The position numbers were made by a program, and so were the translations under genes. The notes below the pieces were generated by a model, which had not been told where the DNA came from, searched no databases, and was given only the letters and a program-made list of their open reading frames with translations. Shown one piece after another: positions 35,982-44,713 of a DNA stretch of 64,000 bases. The stretch is from assembly GCF_007741535.1 (NCBI RefSeq), contig NZ_CP036525.1, positions 2,914,001 to 2,978,000 on the forward strand, read 5' to 3'. Positions within the stretch are counted from its first letter, which is position 1, and every line of letters starts with the position of its first letter. The stretch comes from Rubripirellula lacrimiformis. GTDB lineage: Bacteria; Planctomycetota; Planctomycetia; Pirellulales; Pirellulaceae.

Positions 35982-36395
35982 TCATGGGATTGTATGATCT
36001 AGGAGGAAGTCCGTCAGCGGAACGGAAATCAAACCACCACCAGAGTAGCACGATCCCTCGACGCTGGGCAACTCAGCGCAATCGTAGTCGATTTCGAGCA
36101 TGCGATCAGACATGCAAGTCGATAGTTTCAATGAACCAATCGCAGAGTTGGTCGTACCCGGTGTGTGTTTGATCTCGCCAATGGAAACACAAACGAACCT
36201 GTTGAACGAGCTCATTAGCGGGCAACTCGCCACCGGAGCATCGTCAACGAGTAGTCGAAGATGTGAAGGTGAAAGCAAGATGGAGTGCCCTGCTTGAGGG
36301 GGGATCAACCATTGAAATGTGATCCGACAAGATTCCAGATGAGCTAGCAGAGTTGCGGTGTTGTCAATCAGCATCGGGTCATTGCGAGCCATCGC
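35982..36395 (-). CDS. cassette gene front part, probably truncated
   Basis: 137 residues from ATG 36395 (MARNDPMLIDNTATLLAHLE), soluble, with LLSPSHLRLLVDDAPVASCP and many serines. The frame stops about 13 bases after the intron relic boundary, so the C-terminus is probably lost. No recognised domain. Confidence 0.5.
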   Translation of the reverse strand, partial: AMARNDPMLIDNTATLLAHLESCRITFQWLIPPQAGHSILLSPSHLRLLVDDAPVASCPLMSSFNRFVCVSIGEIKHTPGTTNSAIGSLKLSTCMSDRMLEIDYDCAELPSVEGSCYSGGGLISVPLTDFLLDHTIP

Positions 36396-36418
36396 GATTC
36401 CGTGCGAATACGTCAGTC

Positions 36419-36508
36419 GGGGAACGGTAGGGTTCAGCGGGGCCGCGTGAACGGCTCTCCACCTCAAAAACGTCAACTCGCGGCCTCCGTTGCAACCCAT
36501 GGTTCCCC
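36419..36508 (-). other. attC site 20
   Basis: R' GGGGAAC (36419-36425) and R'' GTTCCCC (36502-36508) are exact reverse complements. The interior is almost the same as attC 17 (GGTTCAGCGGGGCCGCG, CCTCCGTTGCAACCCATG). 90 bases. Confidence 0.8.
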
Positions 36509-36513
36509 GCATC

Positions 36514-37332
36514 TTACCATGTAGCAGTATGGAATAGCCATCGCGTCTTGACAGGTAGCAGTGGTTTGCCAGTCTGTCGTCTTGTTTCGGATACCGCAGT
36601 CGATTCGGTGGCACGCACGTCCGTGACCGTAACAATGCGGTCGGGAAGTTTTGGTTTCATCGCTTCGAGCCGCATTCCAACGAAAAGACGTTTGTCCTTT
36701 CCAGCATCGAGAATGACGGTCTGCGTTATCAGATCGAGTTTGTCAGTCAGTTTCTTGCGTTCAGGCTCGTTCACGGAAAGAACCTTCGCCTGAATTGGGT
36801 CCAGGTCGAGATATTTCTGGTATTCCGCAGGCAATTCAGGTCGTTGAAGCGTTGGTTGATTCCGGGCAGATTGCGAAGACAAAACCATCATTGGCATTGG
36901 CGAAACACCGCGTGCCGCTAGACAAAAACGATGAACGTCTTGAGCAGGGACAAGAAAGATCGAATTGCGAAACGGTGTCACGATATAGCGAGTGTCAGTC
37001 ACGTACGGATCGTCGTATTCGATCCTCCAGTCGATCGAAAGATAGCGGCCATTGGATTCAATCGTGCCGAAGTTTTGCTCGTACAGTCCTAAGCAACCGT
37101 GCCACTGGAATGCGGCTCCAACGCGTGGAGCAACCCATAGTCGGAGATTCATTCCAAGTCCGTCGCCAGCGCAATACTCGCCAGCCCATGGATGGTCCGG
37201 TAACGAAGCGATCTCAGCTTTGGCGTCGGCTATCCGTTCCGCGACTTTTGTGGCGGCCGCTTCGCCAGCATCATCGGCGTGTAGCACTTGCGTGGAGAGA
37301 AGCGTCAACAATAAAGCAACGGTTTTCAACAT
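36514..37332 (-). CDS. secreted protein, unknown function
   Basis: 272 residues with a signal peptide (LKTVALLLTLLSTQVLHA). The mature part has WAGEYCAGDGLGMNLRLWVA, FQWHGCLGLYEQNFG and a C-terminal strand-rich domain (DRIVTVTDVRATES). Two cysteines could pair after export. No family recognised. Confidence 0.75.
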   Translation of the reverse strand: MLKTVALLLTLLSTQVLHADDAGEAAATKVAERIADAKAEIASLPDHPWAGEYCAGDGLGMNLRLWVAPRVGAAFQWHGCLGLYEQNFGTIESNGRYLSIDWRIEYDDPYVTDTRYIVTPFRNSIFLVPAQDVHRFCLAARGVSPMPMMVLSSQSARNQPTLQRPELPAEYQKYLDLDPIQAKVLSVNEPERKKLTDKLDLITQTVILDAGKDKRLFVGMRLEAMKPKLPDRIVTVTDVRATESTAVSETRRQTGKPLLPVKTRWLFHTATW

Positions 37333-37347
37333 GAAGCACTTAAAGTC

Positions 37348-37439
37348 GACGAACGTTTGCGATAACCGAGTCGCGGGAATCGATTGTCCATTGCCAAGTC
37401 GCCCGGCTACCGCGACTTCGGTTCATCGCCTGGTTCGCC
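37348..37439 (-). other. attC site 19
   Basis: R' GACGAAC (37348-37354), R'' GTTCGCC (37433-37439). An internal CGATAACC at 37360 resembles another core. 92 bases. Confidence 0.7.
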
Positions 37440-37745
37440 GCTCGCCGCTGGCATCGTGCGGCTGAACCAACTACTGTGGTGCGATGCAGCGTGTCGCAAG
37501 CCGAAGATCGAAGGTATGCCGCCATCGATAGTAAAAACAACCACGTACGGAAAGCGATCGACCAGCGCGCCGCGAAATTCGCCGCCAATGCGTCCAAACG
37601 ATTCTGGCCGGTCGATCACGGTTTGGATGATCGAGCGGACACTCACGCGAAAACGATTGCCAAGCGTGTTGGCAATCGAGTCGTAATATGAGCAGGCATC
37701 TGCGAGGTCAACTGCAAAAAGCGGATGGTAGCGTTCAGTCGCCAT
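37407..37745 (-). CDS. RelE/ParE-family toxin
   Basis: 112 residues from ATG 37745. ADACSYYDSIANTLGNRFRV, SIIQTVIDRPESFGRI and FPYVVVFTIDGGIPSIFGLR follow the order of the ParE/RelE fold. Family members poison gyrase or cleave mRNA on the ribosome; which applies here is not visible. The last residues lie in attC 19 because its core has GAAC instead of TAAC. It overlaps the antitoxin gene by 11 bases. Confidence 0.85.
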   Translation of the reverse strand: MATERYHPLFAVDLADACSYYDSIANTLGNRFRVSVRSIIQTVIDRPESFGRIGGEFRGALVDRFPYVVVFTIDGGIPSIFGLRHAASHHSSWFSRTMPAASGEPGDEPKSR

Positions 37746-37944
37746 CAACCCGCCGCCAAACCTCTTCTGCGTCAATCGCCATGTTTGGGTTCGCAAGCAG
37801 TTCGTCGCGTCTGCGGTTCATCTCTGCGAGTTCGTCTTCCGGCAATGTCAGTGGCGCCGATGCTGCTAGGTCGTCCCATAGCTGCGTGACGATAGCCAAT
37901 TTTTCATCGGGCGGTAACGCGCGAAGTGATTCTTGAAGTGTCAT
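37735..37944 (-). CDS. addiction-module antitoxin (TIGR02574-type)
   Basis: 69 residues: MTLQESLRALPPDEKLAIVT, WDDLAASAPLTLPEDELAEM and RRDELLANPNMAIDAEEVWR match the small addiction-module component family that partners ParE/RelE toxins. Antitoxin precedes toxin with overlap, the standard order. Such modules stabilise large cassette arrays by punishing their loss. Confidence 0.85.
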   Translation of the reverse strand: MTLQESLRALPPDEKLAIVTQLWDDLAASAPLTLPEDELAEMNRRRDELLANPNMAIDAEEVWRRVDGD

Positions 37945-38211
37945 GGACACGCTCCGTTTTCGAGGGCAGCCCAGTATACCATCGATGAAGAACATGAGAA
38001 ACGGATGAAGAAACACGGGAAAATCCAACCCACGCGTTTGAGCCGAGCGTATTCAGTCAGATAACGAATTGCGATCTATCCTTCGGCCAGGCGTGAAAGA
38101 CCCCAGTGTTGCATGTTGGGGTTGCCGCCTGGCTGACGGATAGATCGTGCGTTGAACTTTGTCGCCGCACTGGTGGCAGCACAGCGGACGTAGGCCGAGA
38201 CGACCGGCCCG

Positions 38212-39336
38212 TCAGAATGAGCCTACCAGATACGACTGGGGGTAGCCGAGATCGCCCGTAAATCCTGCCAGCGGCAACTGAACCATGGCGATTGGCTCCC
38301 GCTCGATTCCCTCTGCACTTTCTACCTGGGTTTCCACGTACCAATCGTAAAAATCGGTACCGTAGCTGGCCGTCCAGAGACGACGATGCGACTCCCGTTG
38401 CCGGTCGGCGTACCACCCCGGGCAGCGATCGTCCTCTCGCCAAAAGATCTCTGCCCATGAAGGCTTCGGCGTATCTTGGACCAGGTAACGGACCACTTGG
38501 CAGGCCGAACTCGTCACCGATGGAGGCGGTTGGATGTAGGCCACCCATTTCTTCGATTCCAAGTTCTTCACGAACGCGTCCCAGTTCTCGTCGCTGCGAA
38601 GATACTCAAATTTACCGACCAGCTTCAACTTGCCAGCGGAACGCAGTCGGCGGAGTTTGCCGATCGCTTGTTCGCGATACGCTTCACGAAGCGGATCCGC
38701 ATCCACCAAGTAGAAGCCATCGGAGTTTCTGGAGCCCGTCGCTGCGGTCGCCTCTGTCCACTGATGCGTGCTAAGGCCCGGCCCCGCGCCGGGAACCAGC
38801 ATGTGAACATGCCAATGCGCCTCGAGTTTCTGATTCCACGTATGCAGAACCGTCATCGCCGCCGGATCATAATCCTGTTCGGCTTTGATTCGCCTCGACA
38901 GACTCTTCCAGGCCGAGTCCACCAGCAAGTCCGCCATCTCGTAGCGGTTGGCCAGTGCCAACTCGGACAGTTCGCTGGGCAGCGTGAAGACAACCTGATA
39001 GTACGTCACGCCGGGCAGGATCAACTTGGTTGCTTTGTCGTGAAAGTCGACTCGCTTGCCGCCGCTACACTGCGGGCAGTGGCGATCACCGCAGGAGTTG
39101 TACAGCGAAGTAATTTCGTCACAGTCAACGCACCTGAACTTCCGCCCTCCCAACACATGCGTGCGGCAAAGCGCCAGCTTTGCCAACACGCTTTGGACCT
39201 GACCAGACGTCGTGCTATTGACGGCCCCAGCGGCACCCAGACGCAGGATCTGTGCGACGCTTAGCTTTCCTGCGGCAGTGGACCGCTGTTCTCTGCCGCT
39301 GGCTGATACGTCGGCAATTGTTTCACTGGCAACCAA
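38212..39336 (-). pseudogene. IS91-family transposase, copy A, internal deletion
   Basis: About 374 residues. The zinc-binding segment FRCVDCDEITSLYNSCGDRH and CPQCSGG is intact, then VVFTLPSELSELALANRY and LHTWNQKLEAHWHVHMLVPG. At VVRYL the frame jumps to QDTPKPSWAE, skipping the stretch with the rolling-circle tyrosines that copy B retains (GGPISDRR...). Probably inactive. The start is uncertain (TTG 39336 suggested); the frame upstream of that is only antisense-like shadow of the recombinase gene. Confidence 0.8.
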
Positions 39337-40178
39337 TCCAGCGGACTGGGCACACTGTGCAGATGTTCGCGGCGACAGTGCAGATAGATCATCGTGGTGG
39401 TGAAACTGGCGTGGCCGAGCAGCTTGCTGATCGTCAACAAGTCCACGCCCGCCTCCAACAGTCCCGTCGCGTAGCTGTGCCGGAGTACGTGCGGGTAAAC
39501 GCGTTTCTTGATTCCCGCCTTGGCGGCCGATCGCTTCATCATTTTCTGGATCGTGGTGTCGGCGTAAGTCTTCGTCGCCGAGTTGCCGGGGAACAGCAGA
39601 TCCGATGGCCTGTACTTCTTCCAGTAGACCCTCAGCTCTTGCAAGAGTCTTGGCGAGAGCGGCACGAGCCGTTCCTTCTTGCCCTTTCCGCAGGCGACTC
39701 GGATCATCATCCGACTGGAGTCGATGTCGGCGATCCTCAGGTTGGCACATTCGGAGAACCTCAGCCCCGCCGAATAGAGCGTCATCAGAAAGGTTCGATG
39801 CTTGAGGTTGGGAGTGCATTGAATCAGCTTGTCGATTTCATGACGGCTCAGCACGGTCGGCAGCGTCTTGATCCGCTTGCCGAAGGGAACCATCTTGACC
39901 GGCCAGGAGACACGGATGGTGTGCGTATAGAGAAACCGTAGCGCGCAGACCGCTTGGTTGAAGGTGCTGTAGGCGACCTTCTTTTGTTGGATCAGGTAAA
40001 GCTGGAAGGTTCTAACGTCTTCGACGGTTGCTCGGCCCAGCGGCTTGGCGATGAAGGCAGCGAAGCGTCGAGCGTGATAGGTGTAGGCGTCGATCGTTGA
40101 CTGGGCCAAGTTGCGAATGATCATGTCCTCGGCCATTCGCCGGGTGAGTTCGCAGGGATGTTTTTGATACGGAGTCAT
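39261..40178 (-). CDS. tyrosine recombinase of IS91-like element, copy A
   Basis: 305 residues, XerC/D-like. The SAM-like N-terminal domain includes IIRNLAQSTIDAYTYHARRF. Catalytic residues are in YSAGLRFSECANL (Arg), HVLRHSYATGLLEAG (HxxR), LLGHAS (His) and TTTMIYLH (Tyr). Start ATG 40178. The 3' end overlaps the transposase gene. Some IS91-group elements are known to carry such a second recombinase. Confidence 0.9.
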   Translation of the reverse strand: MTPYQKHPCELTRRMAEDMIIRNLAQSTIDAYTYHARRFAAFIAKPLGRATVEDVRTFQLYLIQQKKVAYSTFNQAVCALRFLYTHTIRVSWPVKMVPFGKRIKTLPTVLSRHEIDKLIQCTPNLKHRTFLMTLYSAGLRFSECANLRIADIDSSRMMIRVACGKGKKERLVPLSPRLLQELRVYWKKYRPSDLLFPGNSATKTYADTTIQKMMKRSAAKAGIKKRVYPHVLRHSYATGLLEAGVDLLTISKLLGHASFTTTMIYLHCRREHLHSVPSPLDWLPVKQLPTYQPAAENSGPLPQES

Positions 40179-40596
40179 GGTGTATGCCTGAAAGCGAAAT
40201 TGGAACGTTGCACGCCAAGAATCGGAGTGCGGAAGTGTTCCACAGTGCTTGCAGATCCCAAAAGCGCAAGCCCCATTTAGCCGTAACGTTCGCCACAACC
40301 GAACCCGTGCCCGAAGGCTTCCGGACGGACCAGAAACACCGCCCGCGACCAACAAGAGACTCAGCAGGCAACCTTCCGGAACGGTCGCCGACCGACAGCG
40401 TCCGCAGGACGCCACCGAGACCAGATGGCAGCAGGCACGACACACGTGCGCCAAGAAAACGCGACGATCACCCAGCTGAGTCAAGTTGGCATGGATGCCA
40501 ACGCACCTTCACGCATGGATGCGTGCCACCACGTCAACCACCAACAACAAACACGCCGCGACTCCCCACTGCACCGGAGCCCACTCGATTAAGTTC
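40179..40596. other. non-coding 418-base terminal region of IS91-like copy A
   Basis: Upstream of the recombinase gene to the element end; nearly the same as 49965-50383 in copy B. No convincing gene; it probably holds the promoter and one replication terminus of the element. Confidence 0.5.
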
Positions 40597-40682
<86 letters not shown>

Positions 40683-40691
40683 GGCATTCTA

Positions 40692-41447
40692 TCACCACTG
40701 GGATATGACGTAGAATAGCCCAGCGAGGAGCGCTGCCGCGAAGGCGATGGCGATAACCGCCAAGGCGGGTCTTCGTCGGACGAGCCATGTAAGCCTGCGA
40801 ATAGACGACGGCGGTGAGGCCATTACAGGCCCAGCAGTTAAGGCTCGGTGGACATCATCGCGGAGCATTCGCAGGTCTGGGGCATGTGGCGACTGTGCAA
40901 GTTGCTGGTCAACTTCGTACCGCAGTTTTTGTAATTCACGTTCAGACCTTGCCGTAATCAGCCTACCCGTCAGAGATTGGACAATCGGTTTCGACTCGGT
41001 TTGGGGGTACCGTTCGCACTTGTTGTCGGTTGGAGGTTCGTGGCCAATCACCACACGACAGATCTGTGAAGCCACATTATCAATTCCCAGCGACGTCGTG
41101 ACTGCAAGTTTGCCGGCCAGTAGTGGCGAGTACGCCACTACATCGTCACTGCTGATTTTGTGCCAAACAGGCAGGATGACCTTTCCTCGTCCGTCTTCGC
41201 GGGCGACAAGTGCATCAAGTTCCTTGTTCGGCCATTCCTTCGCAAAGAAGGACGGGCTGAGGACTACCACTCCAAAACGAGATTGTGCCAAGCCTTCGTC
41301 GATTTTCCGACGCAGGCTATCGCCCAACGTCAGTTCGAATTCGTCGAGCCATACGGTCGCTCCCAATTCTTGAAGCTTTTGGGCAAGAGGCCGGGCGACT
41401 TCGTCTTTGTCTTCGCTTGCATGGCTGATGAAAGTATCAAACTGCAT
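40692..41447 (-). CDS. TIR-domain protein with C-terminal membrane helix
   Basis: 251 residues. The TIR fold is at residues 1-130: FDTFISHASEDKDEVARPLA, VWLDEFELTLGDSL, FGVVVLSPSFFAKEWPNKEL, with the expected NADase glutamate at E76. A linker with charged helices follows, then one membrane segment (LAVIAIAFAAALLAGLFYVI) at the C-terminus. Bacterial TIR proteins often cleave NAD+ or make signalling nucleotides in anti-phage defence. No partner gene is present in the same cassette. Confidence 0.9.
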   Translation of the reverse strand: MQFDTFISHASEDKDEVARPLAQKLQELGATVWLDEFELTLGDSLRRKIDEGLAQSRFGVVVLSPSFFAKEWPNKELDALVAREDGRGKVILPVWHKISSDDVVAYSPLLAGKLAVTTSLGIDNVASQICRVVIGHEPPTDNKCERYPQTESKPIVQSLTGRLITARSERELQKLRYEVDQQLAQSPHAPDLRMLRDDVHRALTAGPVMASPPSSIRRLTWLVRRRPALAVIAIAFAAALLAGLFYVISQW

Positions 41448-41465
41448 GTTGGTCCAACTGTCGCC

Positions 41466-41555
41466 GCATAACGGCAGGGTTCAGCGGGGCCGCGCGAACG
41501 ACTCTCCACTTCAAAAATGTCAACTCGCGGCCTCCGTTGCAACCCATGGTTCTGC
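41466..41555 (-). other. attC site 17
   Basis: R' GCATAAC (41466-41472), R'' GTTCTGC (41549-41555). Interior nearly identical to attC 20. 90 bases. Confidence 0.75.
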
Positions 41556-41556
41556 C

Positions 41557-42078
41557 TCATGGATCGTCCAATGCAAGTCGCAGTTCGAACTCCGCAGGTT
41601 CGTCTGCGGGATACACCTGCAGGCTCTCGCGTCCCCCGCGCAGGACCCAATCGCCAGGCGTGATCGCACCGTCCTCCTTGACACTGAACGTACCTGCTCC
41701 TGACAACGGATCATCCAGAATGCCGCGAGCCACAGTATTACGATCTAGCCAACAATATTCAATCTTGCGAGCTTGTTGGTTGCGACGCAAAAGGAGAGTG
41801 ATCGTCGAACCACCTTCGACCGAAGAACCGCCCCCGCGAGTAGTCTTGCCATCGACGACGGCATCGAAGGTCAAAAAATGCCCGTCAGGCTCTTCAGGAA
41901 TTTCGATAGTGTACCGGCTTGCGTACAAGAGCTTCGTAAGCTCTTGATTGGACAAATGCGAATCGGAAAGGCTCTGTTGAATGAGCGGATGAACGAACAC
42001 CGTGTAGATGGGCGGCCACCCCACCGCGATGAGCAGGACAGCGAATAGAGTCAGCGATCGTCGCGTCCTACGTTTCAA
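41557..42078 (-). CDS. membrane-anchored or secreted cassette protein
   Basis: 173 residues: basic head (MKRRTRRS), membrane or signal segment (LTLFAVLLIAVGWPPIYTVF), then a strand-rich domain (GKTTRGGGSSVEGGSTITLL; DEPAEFELRLALDDP). Stop is 1 base from an attC core. Unknown function. Confidence 0.75.
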   Translation of the reverse strand: MKRRTRRSLTLFAVLLIAVGWPPIYTVFVHPLIQQSLSDSHLSNQELTKLLYASRYTIEIPEEPDGHFLTFDAVVDGKTTRGGGSSVEGGSTITLLLRRNQQARKIEYCWLDRNTVARGILDDPLSGAGTFSVKEDGAITPGDWVLRGGRESLQVYPADEPAEFELRLALDDP

Positions 42079-42096
42079 GTCGTCAGTCTCCTTTTG

Positions 42097-42187
42097 GCAG
42101 AACGTCGGTCGTCACCGGGCACGGAGAGACGACTTTCCATTTGTGGAAACCTGCAAGCCGTGCTCCGTGTGCACGACTTGGTTATTT
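42097..42187 (-). other. attC site 16
   Basis: R' GCAGAAC (42097-42103), R'' GTTATTT (42181-42187). Interior is essentially identical to attC 9. 91 bases. Confidence 0.75.
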
Positions 42188-42395
42188 GTTTGCCCTAACC
42201 AGTCGTCGGACTAGCGGCCGGCAAGCCGTCAGCCTACCGGGCATGGAGTCAGGCGGCAAGTTTTCGGGCGTTGCGTCAGTCCGCGTTGTCAGCAGTCGTT
42301 CGAGTTGATCACGGAGCGCCATCGAGCATTGAGATCACGAGTTGTGCGCCGAGGCCAACAGTTCCGATGCACCAAAAGACGCGTTGGTTTAGTAC
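42188..42395 (-). repeat. cassette without recognisable gene, copy 1
   Basis: A 208-base cassette body with close similarity along its whole length to 51000-51207. No frame with a usual start and convincing content is shared by both copies. A 30-codon frame (RVFWCIGT..., GAQLVISMLDGAP) is conserved in both but lacks a start codon. It could be a relic or non-coding cassette. Confidence 0.7.
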
Positions 42396-42488
42396 AAATA
42401 ACGGTTGAAATCACGGGGCAACGGAGTTGGGGGTTTCTAACTACCGAAATGCGCCGCCCGTTGCTCCCGTGCATTTCATTGGCTATCC
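42396..42488 (-). other. attC site 15
   Basis: R' AAATAAC (42396-42402), R'' GCTATCC (42482-42488) with one base changed from GTTATCC. 93 bases. Confidence 0.65.
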
Positions 42489-42860
42489 GCCGGTATGAAT
42501 TGCGTTGTCATCGTTGACACGACGTGTGCCGAATGCGAGCTGGGCAGTAACGCGGCCAAGGAGCATTGCCAAACCAAACACACAAACATTGGAAAGCAAA
42601 TCGGACTTTGGATAGGTAGATTGGAACGAAAGATAGATCGCCATGGCCACAAGAAAGTATGTGCCATCCGACCAATTGCTGCGAATTGTGGTTCGATTGG
42701 CGAAGCGGCTTATCGACACCTCCGCCACATACGTGGCTCCGAAGATGACGATCACGGCGAAAGTCCCAAGGATTACGAATCCTACGGTGTAGCCCTTCCA
42801 CCACAGGATTGCGGCGATGAAAACCGTCGCTAGTAGATGTGAAGCGAGTTGCATTGGCAT
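42483..42860 (-). CDS. cassette membrane protein, unknown function
   Basis: 125 residues from ATG 42860 (MPMQLASHLLATVFIAAILW). Four hydrophobic segments. Stop TAG lies in attC 15. No domain recognised. Confidence 0.7.
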   Translation of the reverse strand: MPMQLASHLLATVFIAAILWWKGYTVGFVILGTFAVIVIFGATYVAEVSISRFANRTTIRSNWSDGTYFLVAMAIYLSFQSTYPKSDLLSNVCVFGLAMLLGRVTAQLAFGTRRVNDDNAIHTGG

Positions 42861-42867
42861 TTCAGTC

Positions 42868-42960
42868 GGATAACGTCGGTGGTCACCGAGTCGGAATGGT
42901 GGATGTTGTGATGGCCAAGCAAAGGCGCAGGTCCGACTTCGGTGCACCACATGGTTCGTC
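42868..42960 (-). other. attC site 14
   Basis: R' GGATAAC (42868-42874), R'' GTTCGTC (42954-42960). Arms GTGGTCACCGAGTCGGA and GTCCGACTTCGGTGCACCAC pair strongly. 93 bases. Confidence 0.75.
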
Positions 42961-42964
42961 AGCG

Positions 42965-43444
42965 TTATTGTATGGGACGGCGCGGTGGGTGTGCATTGAG
43001 TATCCGACGCCAGCGAGCGCTATGAGTGACAATCCAGTAACTAGCGAGCAAGGCGATTCGGTAGAATCCGATCGCTGTAATTGCAAAAACGGTCCAGAGG
43101 GTACGCGAATATCCCTGTACGGTTGGCGAGTTTGTCAGGACCAGGACCAATATCAACAGCTGTAAAGCGAACAGGAATGCAAAAGGTGACGCCATCGTCA
43201 AGAACGCAAAGCGTCTGTCGGGGCGATCCATGTTCCCCATGTCCGCGATTTCTCTTTTTGTGAGCGGTAAGATCAGACTTCCCAATCTGCGTCGCCAGGT
43301 CAACAGTACCACTAGCGATATTGCGATGAAGCTGTAAACGCCGAATTCGGTGTCGAACCCGCCCGCAGCGTCAAACGCAATTTGCGCGATTACGACCAGT
43401 GTCGGGACGATTAACCACTTCGCGGTTTGGATGTGATGCTCCAT
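42965..43444 (-). CDS. cassette membrane protein, unknown function
   Basis: 159 residues with four membrane segments (WLIVPTLVVIAQIAFDAA; YSFIAISLVVLLTW; FAFLFALQLLILVLVL; LWTVFAITAIGFYRIALL) and a basic C-terminus. No recognised domain. Confidence 0.75.
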   Translation of the reverse strand: MEHHIQTAKWLIVPTLVVIAQIAFDAAGGFDTEFGVYSFIAISLVVLLTWRRRLGSLILPLTKREIADMGNMDRPDRRFAFLTMASPFAFLFALQLLILVLVLTNSPTVQGYSRTLWTVFAITAIGFYRIALLASYWIVTHSARWRRILNAHPPRRPIQ

Positions 43445-43461
43445 TGAGAATCAGTTAGTCT

Positions 43462-43553
43462 GACGAACGTTTGGATTAACGCGGTTCCGTCACATGACAT
43501 TGAACCGCAAAGTGAAAGAGCCAACGGAACTCGCGTTCAATCCGTGGTTATTC
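43462..43553 (-). other. attC site 13
   Basis: R' GACGAAC (43462-43468), R'' GTTATTC (43547-43553). Arms GCGGTTCCGT and ACGGAACTCGCG pair. 92 bases. Confidence 0.7.
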
Positions 43554-43565
43554 GACTTTTTGCGA

Positions 43566-44351
43566 TCATATTGGCGGGGGTTCCATTCCATACATTCGGT
43601 AGACGTAGTCACTGAAATTGTACGGAATGAACCGTGAGGCGAGACACAGTTGTTGGATTCGTTCGACCACAAACGCGAGGCACGCCGCGTCCACCTCAGC
43701 GGTCATCGTAACATAACGGCAAGCGGGAATCGTACGCCCTTCGTGAACAATATCGACCCATGATCTTCGCAATGAGTATTTGCCTGCAACGTGAATCACG
43801 TCAGGAAGGCGATTTTTCGAGATCGTTTGTGTCGGATGATTGAATTCAGAGATGGTTTTCTGCAGGGTTTCGACTGTTACGCCGTCGATGGCGTAGATGA
43901 CTTTCAGCGGCCACATATCGATCATCGGATTATCGATGACGATCTTGTCCCAAGGGTAATCAATGCGGTGTTGTGGCACCGAAGCAATGTTCGTGATCGC
44001 GTCGCGAATGCCAGCAGAGTCTAGCATCGATTTGATCGAAACGACAGCAAGTACGCCGTCGATACATGCAAACGACTTTAGCCCAACGTTGAATTGAGGA
44101 CACATATCTGTTGAGACGATCACGTCGATCTGTTTTGATTCTTCTCCCGCTTGGTTGAAGACGAACCCGCCGAGTTTTGCATTGCACGCTGATGGCAGAT
44201 GATTTTGCAAGAAGTCGACGTACAACTGCTCACGTGCGCCACCTTTGTCCGTAGTGTTTGGGAAAATGTCGGCAGCGTCGGATTCGCCGCGCAAGACGGC
44301 GGCAACCGAGCTGTAGTATTTTACAAGACGCGTGAAGAATGGCTTGGGCAT
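43566..44351 (-). CDS. DUF6602-like protein with nuclease-like core
   Basis: 261 residues from ATG 44351. The central GGFVFNQAGEESKQIDVIVS (Asp76) followed by DGVLAVVSIKSML (Lys107) has the layout of PD-(D/E)xK nuclease-like DUF6602 proteins, where ID-V... precedes an ExK strand. Here the ExK position reads SIK, so the catalytic acid may be absent. Later parts (IVIDNPMIDMWPLKVIYAID) are alternating strands. Direction fits the cassettes. Family call is tentative. Confidence 0.6.
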   Translation of the reverse strand: MPKPFFTRLVKYYSSVAAVLRGESDAADIFPNTTDKGGAREQLYVDFLQNHLPSACNAKLGGFVFNQAGEESKQIDVIVSTDMCPQFNVGLKSFACIDGVLAVVSIKSMLDSAGIRDAITNIASVPQHRIDYPWDKIVIDNPMIDMWPLKVIYAIDGVTVETLQKTISEFNHPTQTISKNRLPDVIHVAGKYSLRRSWVDIVHEGRTIPACRYVTMTAEVDAACLAFVVERIQQLCLASRFIPYNFSDYVYRMYGMEPPPI

Positions 44352-44469
44352 GGCGTCCTGTCGAATAACGAATTGCGATCTATCCTTCGGCCAGGCGTGA
44401 AAGACCCCAATGCTGCATGTTGGGGTTACCGCCTGGCTGATGGATAGATCGTGCGTTGAACTTTGTCGA

Positions 44470-44713
44470 CTCATGATCGCCGACCTGGGGGAAACCTATG
44501 CGGAATCAATCAAATTGGTTGCTCCCGCAGCACTGCCAGTTTACTCCAGGCACGACGCTGATCGCAAGTTGTCCCACCACGCGAGAACCGTGTTGGGGCC
44601 TGACCGCTCGGCTTTGGCTGCGATTTTCGATCTTTGCGCAGCAATCAACCTCCGGTTTTTCTGAACGGAAATCGCGGCCCTCTGATGGTGATGGGTGCAA
44701 GCGACGCTGGTTG
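44470..44713. other. non-coding 3' region of IS91-like copy C
   Basis: Between the conserved terminus and the transposase stop. A plus-strand frame (44410-44664) exists but has no family features. Nothing else seen. Confidence 0.4.

Larger units (their letters stand above)
38066..40596 (-). mobile_element. IS91-like element copy A (with tyrosine recombinase), internally deleted
   Basis: The left end GAATTGCGATCTATCCTTCG follows an attC R' core (AGATAAC, 38059-38065); the right end CGATTAAGTTC is followed by AACG and the rest of the same attC. Both ends are shared with copies B and C. The element carries a tyrosine recombinase gene and a transposase gene, both on the minus strand. Copy A lacks about 372 bases of the transposase present in copy B. 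Confidence 0.85.

Noticed and set aside
44410-44664. Plus-strand frame in IS91-like copy C
   Set aside because: It begins in the shared element end and lacks similarity or a ribosome site; opposite to everything else in the element.
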